Assembly: GCA_900770535.1 (NCBI GenBank)
Contig: CAAHDV010000189.1
Location: 1-8,718 of the forward strand
Reading direction: 5' to 3'
Origin: Lachnospiraceae bacterium
GTDB taxonomy: Bacteria; Bacillota; Clostridia; Lachnospirales; Lachnospiraceae
Length of the DNA: 8,718 bases
Positions 6,903-8,718 of this stretch are shown one piece after another. Each line of letters opens with the position of its first letter. Position 1 is the stretch's first letter. The position numbers were made by a program, and so were the translations under genes. Under the pieces are notes generated by a model. That model saw only the letters and a program-made list of their open reading frames with translations. It was not told the DNA's origin and did no database searches.

Positions 6903-7364
6903 ATGGGATTTTGGGATAAATTTCTGAGCAATGAGGTACTGATCAGCGCAATTGTGGGATGGACCGTTGCCCAGGTTTTAAAGACACTGATTGATTTTGG
7001 ACTGAACAAAAGCTTTACGCCGGAACGCCTTGTGGGCTCCGGCGGCATGCCAAGTTCCCACTCTGCCACGGTCTGCGGTCTGACTACCGCTTCAGCGCTG
7101 TGCTACGGGGTGGATTCGTTCCAGTTTGCCATCAGCTTTATTCTGGCCGCGGTGGTTATGTACGATGCCATCGGTGTCCGTCAGGAGACCGGAAAACAGG
7201 CGAAACTCTTAAATCTGATCATGGAGCAGGACTGGTTCAATTTAAACAACCAGGAGATCCAGAAACGGTTAAAGGAGTTTGTGGGGCATACACCGCTTCA
7301 GGTAGCCGCAGGCGCGGCGCTGGGCATCATTCTGGCATTTGTGGTGCACCAGAGTTATTTATAA
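6903..7364 (+). CDS. Divergent PAP2 family membrane protein (YuiD/DUF212-like)
   Basis: A 153-residue integral membrane protein of the divergent PAP2 family (B. subtilis YuiD-like). Its substrate is not established; the resemblance to acid phosphatase/vanadium haloperoxidase proteins suggests a lipid phosphate phosphatase but does not prove it. Seen: a hydrophobic segment at about 10-32, GGMPSSHSA at 47-55 (the PAP2-like SxxHS core with H53), hydrophobic stretches at about 56-70 and 73-91, YDAIGVRQETGKQA at 87-100, and GHTPLQVAAG at 127-136 leading into the last membrane segment (about 133-148). These are the hallmarks of the family, and the length is usual. The ribosome binding site is weak (AGGA at 6892-6895). 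The 73-base gap after glgA and lack of a clear promoter suggest cotranscription with glgA. No terminator is visible after it. Confidence 0.9.
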   Translation: MGFWDKFLSNEVLISAIVGWTVAQVLKTLIDFGLNKSFTPERLVGSGGMPSSHSATVCGLTTASALCYGVDSFQFAISFILAAVVMYDAIGVRQETGKQAKLLNLIMEQDWFNLNNQEIQKRLKEFVGHTPLQVAAGAALGIILAFVVHQSYL

Positions 7365-7381
7365 GGTTCACGAAAAATGAG

Positions 7382-7410
7382 TTGACAGGCAAAATCGGAT
7401 ATGCTATTAT
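7382..7410 (+). promoter_or_regulatory. Strong sigma-A promoter of rpsO
   Basis: A perfect -35 TTGACA (7382-7387), a 17-base spacer and TATTAT (7405-7410) with the extended -10 TGC just before it (7402-7404). The predicted start is near 7417, about 90 bases before the rpsO ATG. This is the best promoter in the window and suits a highly expressed ribosomal protein gene. Confidence 0.85.
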
Positions 7411-7427
7411 ATTCCGGTATGAGTTAA

Positions 7428-7478
7428 CGCCGGGACCCAGTCTTTTGGATACTCCAACCACAGACCTGGTTTACGGTG
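7428..7478 (+). promoter_or_regulatory. Structured 5' leader of rpsO, candidate S15 autoregulatory element
   Basis: Three nested stems can be drawn in the leader. The outer stem is CGCCG (7428-7432) with CGGTG (7474-7478), including a G-U pair. The middle stem is CCAGTCT (7437-7443) with AGA-C-CTGG (7462-7469), with one bulged C. The inner hairpin is TTGGA (7445-7449) with TCCAA (7453-7457) around a UAC loop. S15 is known to repress its own mRNA through leader structures in several bacterial groups, and those structures differ between groups. The pairing is seen; control by S15 is inferred. The ribosome binding site (AAGGAGG, 7493-7499) lies outside the stems. Confidence 0.55.
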
Positions 7479-7507
7479 AGTAGAATATTTTTAAGGAGGA
7501 AATCAAC

Positions 7508-7774
7508 ATGATTTCAAAGGAAAAGAAAGCAGCAATCATCGCTGAGTACGGCAGAAAAGCAGGAGATACCGGTTCACCGGAGGTTCAGATCGCAATCCTG
7601 ACTGCAAGAATTGCAGAGCTGACTGAGCATTTAAAGAGCAATCAGAAGGATCATCATTCCAGACGTGGTCTGTTAAAGATGGTAGGTCAGAGACGTGGTC
7701 TTCTTGACTACTTAAAGAAAACCGACCTGGAAGGCTATCGTGCTCTGATTGAAAAGTTAGGCATCAGAAAGTAA
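7508..7774 (+). CDS. rpsO: 30S ribosomal protein S15
   Basis: A small-subunit protein of 88 residues that binds the central domain of 16S rRNA early in assembly. The family signature is clear: [11 protein letters not shown] (about 19-29), a central DHHSRRGLL (about 48-56) and the basic [13 protein letters not shown] that follows. The length is the usual 88-89 residues. The start is supported by AAGGAGG at 7493-7499 with an eight-base spacing. It has its own strong promoter, a structured leader and a strong terminator, so it can be expressed as a single gene. The pnp gene follows, an order shared with many bacteria including E. coli. Confidence 0.99.
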   Translation: MISKEKKAAIIAEYGRKAGDTGSPEVQIAILTARIAELTEHLKSNQKDHHSRRGLLKMVGQRRGLLDYLKKTDLEGYRALIEKLGIRK

Positions 7775-7784
7775 TTAGGACGTT

Positions 7785-7819
7785 AGGGTGGAGAGGTCAT
7801 CTCCACCCTTTTGTTTTTT
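7785..7819 (+). terminator. Intrinsic terminator after rpsO
   Basis: GGGTGGAGA (7786-7794) pairs perfectly with TCTCCACCC (7800-7808) around GGTCA, with A7785-T7809 able to extend the stem. TTTTGTTTTTT follows at 7809-7819. A nine-base GC-rich stem with a long T-tract should terminate strongly, though some read-through into pnp is possible as in other rpsO-pnp loci. Confidence 0.93.
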
Positions 7820-7837
7820 CGGTTTTTGATATTTTCT

Positions 7838-7909
7838 GGAAGGCGTATCCCGAAGCCGCTGCTGTATACACAAATTTTTGTGTACAGAGCAGTAGTTTCG
7901 GAGCCTTCT
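7838..7909 (+). promoter_or_regulatory. Long imperfect hairpin in the pnp leader
   Basis: A 72-base self-complementary stretch. The base is GAAGGC (7839-7844) with GCCTTC (7903-7908), then CCGAA (7850-7854) with TTCGG (7897-7901), CTGCT (7859-7863) with AGCAG (7888-7892), and TACACAA (7867-7873) with TTGTGTA (7878-7884) closing a four-base loop; some middle pairs have alternatives. It begins after the rpsO terminator and ends 45 bases before the pnp start. In E. coli the pnp leader hairpin is cut by RNase III and used by PNPase to control its own synthesis. The position and shape here suggest a similar role, but that is inference. Confidence 0.6.
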
Positions 7910-7954
7910 GTGAATATATAGCATTCAAAATAGAAAGAGAAAAGGAGACAACCC

Positions 7955-8718
7955 ATGTACAAAAGTTTTAGTATGGAACTTGCCGGAAGAACTCTGACTG
8001 TAGATGTAAACAGAGTTGCAAAGCAGGCAAACGGCGCAGCATTCATGCACTATGGCGACACCACCGTATTATCTACCGCTACCGCATCTGACAAACCGAG
8101 AGACGGTATCGATTTCTTCCCGTTAAGCGTGGAATATGAAGAAAAATTATACTCCGTAGGAAAGATCCCTGGAGGCTTCAACAAGAGAGAGGGCAAGGCA
8201 TCTGAGAACGCAATCCTGACTTCCCGTGTCATCGACCGTCCGATGCGTCCGCTGTTCCCGAAGGATTACCGCAACGATGTAACCTTAAACAACATGGTTA
8301 TGAGCGTAGACCCGGAGTGCCGTCCGGAGTTAGTGGCTATGCTGGGCGCTGCTATCGCAACCTGCATTTCCGATATCCCGTTTGACGGTCCGTGTGCCAT
8401 GACCCAGATTGGCATGATCGACGGCGAGTTCATCATCAACCCGTCCCAGGCTCAGTGGAAGCAGGGCGACTTAAACTTAACCGTAGCATCTACCCGTGAG
8501 AAGGTCATCATGATCGAGGCCGGAGCAAACGAGATTCCGGAAGCTAAGATGATCGAGGCTATCTACAAGGCTCACGAAGTGAACCAGGAGATCATCAAAT
8601 TCATCGACACCATCGTGGCAGAGTGCGGCAAGGCAAAACACAGCTACGAGAGCTGCGCAATTCCGGAGGAGCTGTTCGCAGCCATTAAGGAAATCGTAAC
8701 TCCGGAGCAGATGGAAGA
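7955..8718 (+). CDS. pnp: Polynucleotide phosphorylase, N-terminal portion (3' end outside window)
   Basis: A phosphate-dependent 3'-to-5' exoribonuclease that degrades mRNA and acts in RNA quality control in the cytosol. 254 full codons are present and the frame is open to the right edge. The first RNase PH-like domain (about 8-140) shows AFMHYGDTTVLSTATASD (29-46), SVGKIPGGFNKREGK (67-81, the RNA-contacting loop) and LTSRVIDRPMRPLFP (88-102), all family hallmarks. The following part (about 141-254) covers the remainder of that domain and the start of the helical linker. The second RNase PH domain and the KH and S1 domains must lie beyond the window. The start is set by AAGGAG at 7942-7947. 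It follows rpsO, the usual partner, behind a long leader hairpin. Confidence 0.98.
   Translation, partial: MYKSFSMELAGRTLTVDVNRVAKQANGAAFMHYGDTTVLSTATASDKPRDGIDFFPLSVEYEEKLYSVGKIPGGFNKREGKASENAILTSRVIDRPMRPLFPKDYRNDVTLNNMVMSVDPECRPELVAMLGAAIATCISDIPFDGPCAMTQIGMIDGEFIINPSQAQWKQGDLNLTVASTREKVIMIEAGANEIPEAKMIEAIYKAHEVNQEIIKFIDTIVAECGKAKHSYESCAIPEELFAAIKEIVTPEQME

Noticed and set aside
7100..7483. Plus-strand open frame of 127 codons overlapping the PAP2-like gene and the rpsO leader
   Set aside because: It is out of frame with a clear family gene and runs across the rpsO promoter and leader stems.
7892..7920. Possible pnp promoter with TATATA at 7915-7920
   Set aside because: No acceptable -35 element lies at the right distance, and A/T-rich sequence gives such matches by chance.
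7911..7927. TGAAT-N7-ATTCA inverted repeat before the pnp ribosome binding site, resembling an ARG box
   Set aside because: The half-sites fit but the seven-base spacer does not match the four-base centre of the ARG box, and pnp is not an expected ArgR target.
7783..8046. Minus-strand open frame spanning the rpsO terminator and the start of pnp
   Set aside because: It runs through a terminator, a long hairpin and the pnp N-terminus, and its product resembles nothing I recognise.

Overview
This window is a stretch of bacterial core chromosome, most likely from a spore-forming clostridium of the Lachnospiraceae type. Three things point there: the gene order nadK-argR-recN-spoIVB-spo0A, which is the conserved sporulation neighbourhood of Firmicutes; strong AGGAGG-type ribosome binding sites; and moderate GC content (about half by eye) with a glycogen synthase gene directly after spo0A. 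All genes lie on the + strand. I see no mobile element, CRISPR array, tRNA, rRNA or recent-transfer signature.

Layout. 1-2747: the end of NAD kinase (its start is outside the window), the arginine repressor ArgR and the DNA repair ATPase RecN, tightly spaced as one operon and closed by an intrinsic terminator at 2788-2814. 2757-4166: spoIVB, the forespore protease that signals to the mother cell, with a candidate sigma-G-type promoter that physically overlaps the recN terminator. 4167-5260: a 281-base regulatory region with 0A-box-like sites and a sigma-A-type promoter, then spo0A, the master regulator of sporulation. 5261-7364: glgA (glycogen synthase) and a small membrane protein of the divergent PAP2/YuiD family, separated by a 33-base imperfect palindrome. 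7365-8718: a near-consensus promoter, a structured leader, rpsO (ribosomal protein S15) and its strong terminator, then a long leader hairpin and the first third of pnp (polynucleotide phosphorylase). The rpsO-pnp pairing is widely conserved.

How the genes fit together. The first half links DNA and arginine homeostasis genes to two sporulation genes that act at opposite ends of the pathway: Spo0A starts it, and SpoIVB relays the forespore signal that activates sigma-K. Glycogen synthesis beside spo0A would fit carbon storage before sporulation, but that is only positional inference. The last two genes concern translation and RNA decay, and both have RNA structures in their leaders that look suited to post-transcriptional control.

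No new multi-gene system is visible. The points worth a second look are regulatory: the promoter nested with the recN terminator, the 0A-like boxes upstream of spo0A, the palindrome between glgA and the PAP2-like gene, the rpsO and pnp leader structures, and a marked preference for leucine TTA codons to be followed by A.
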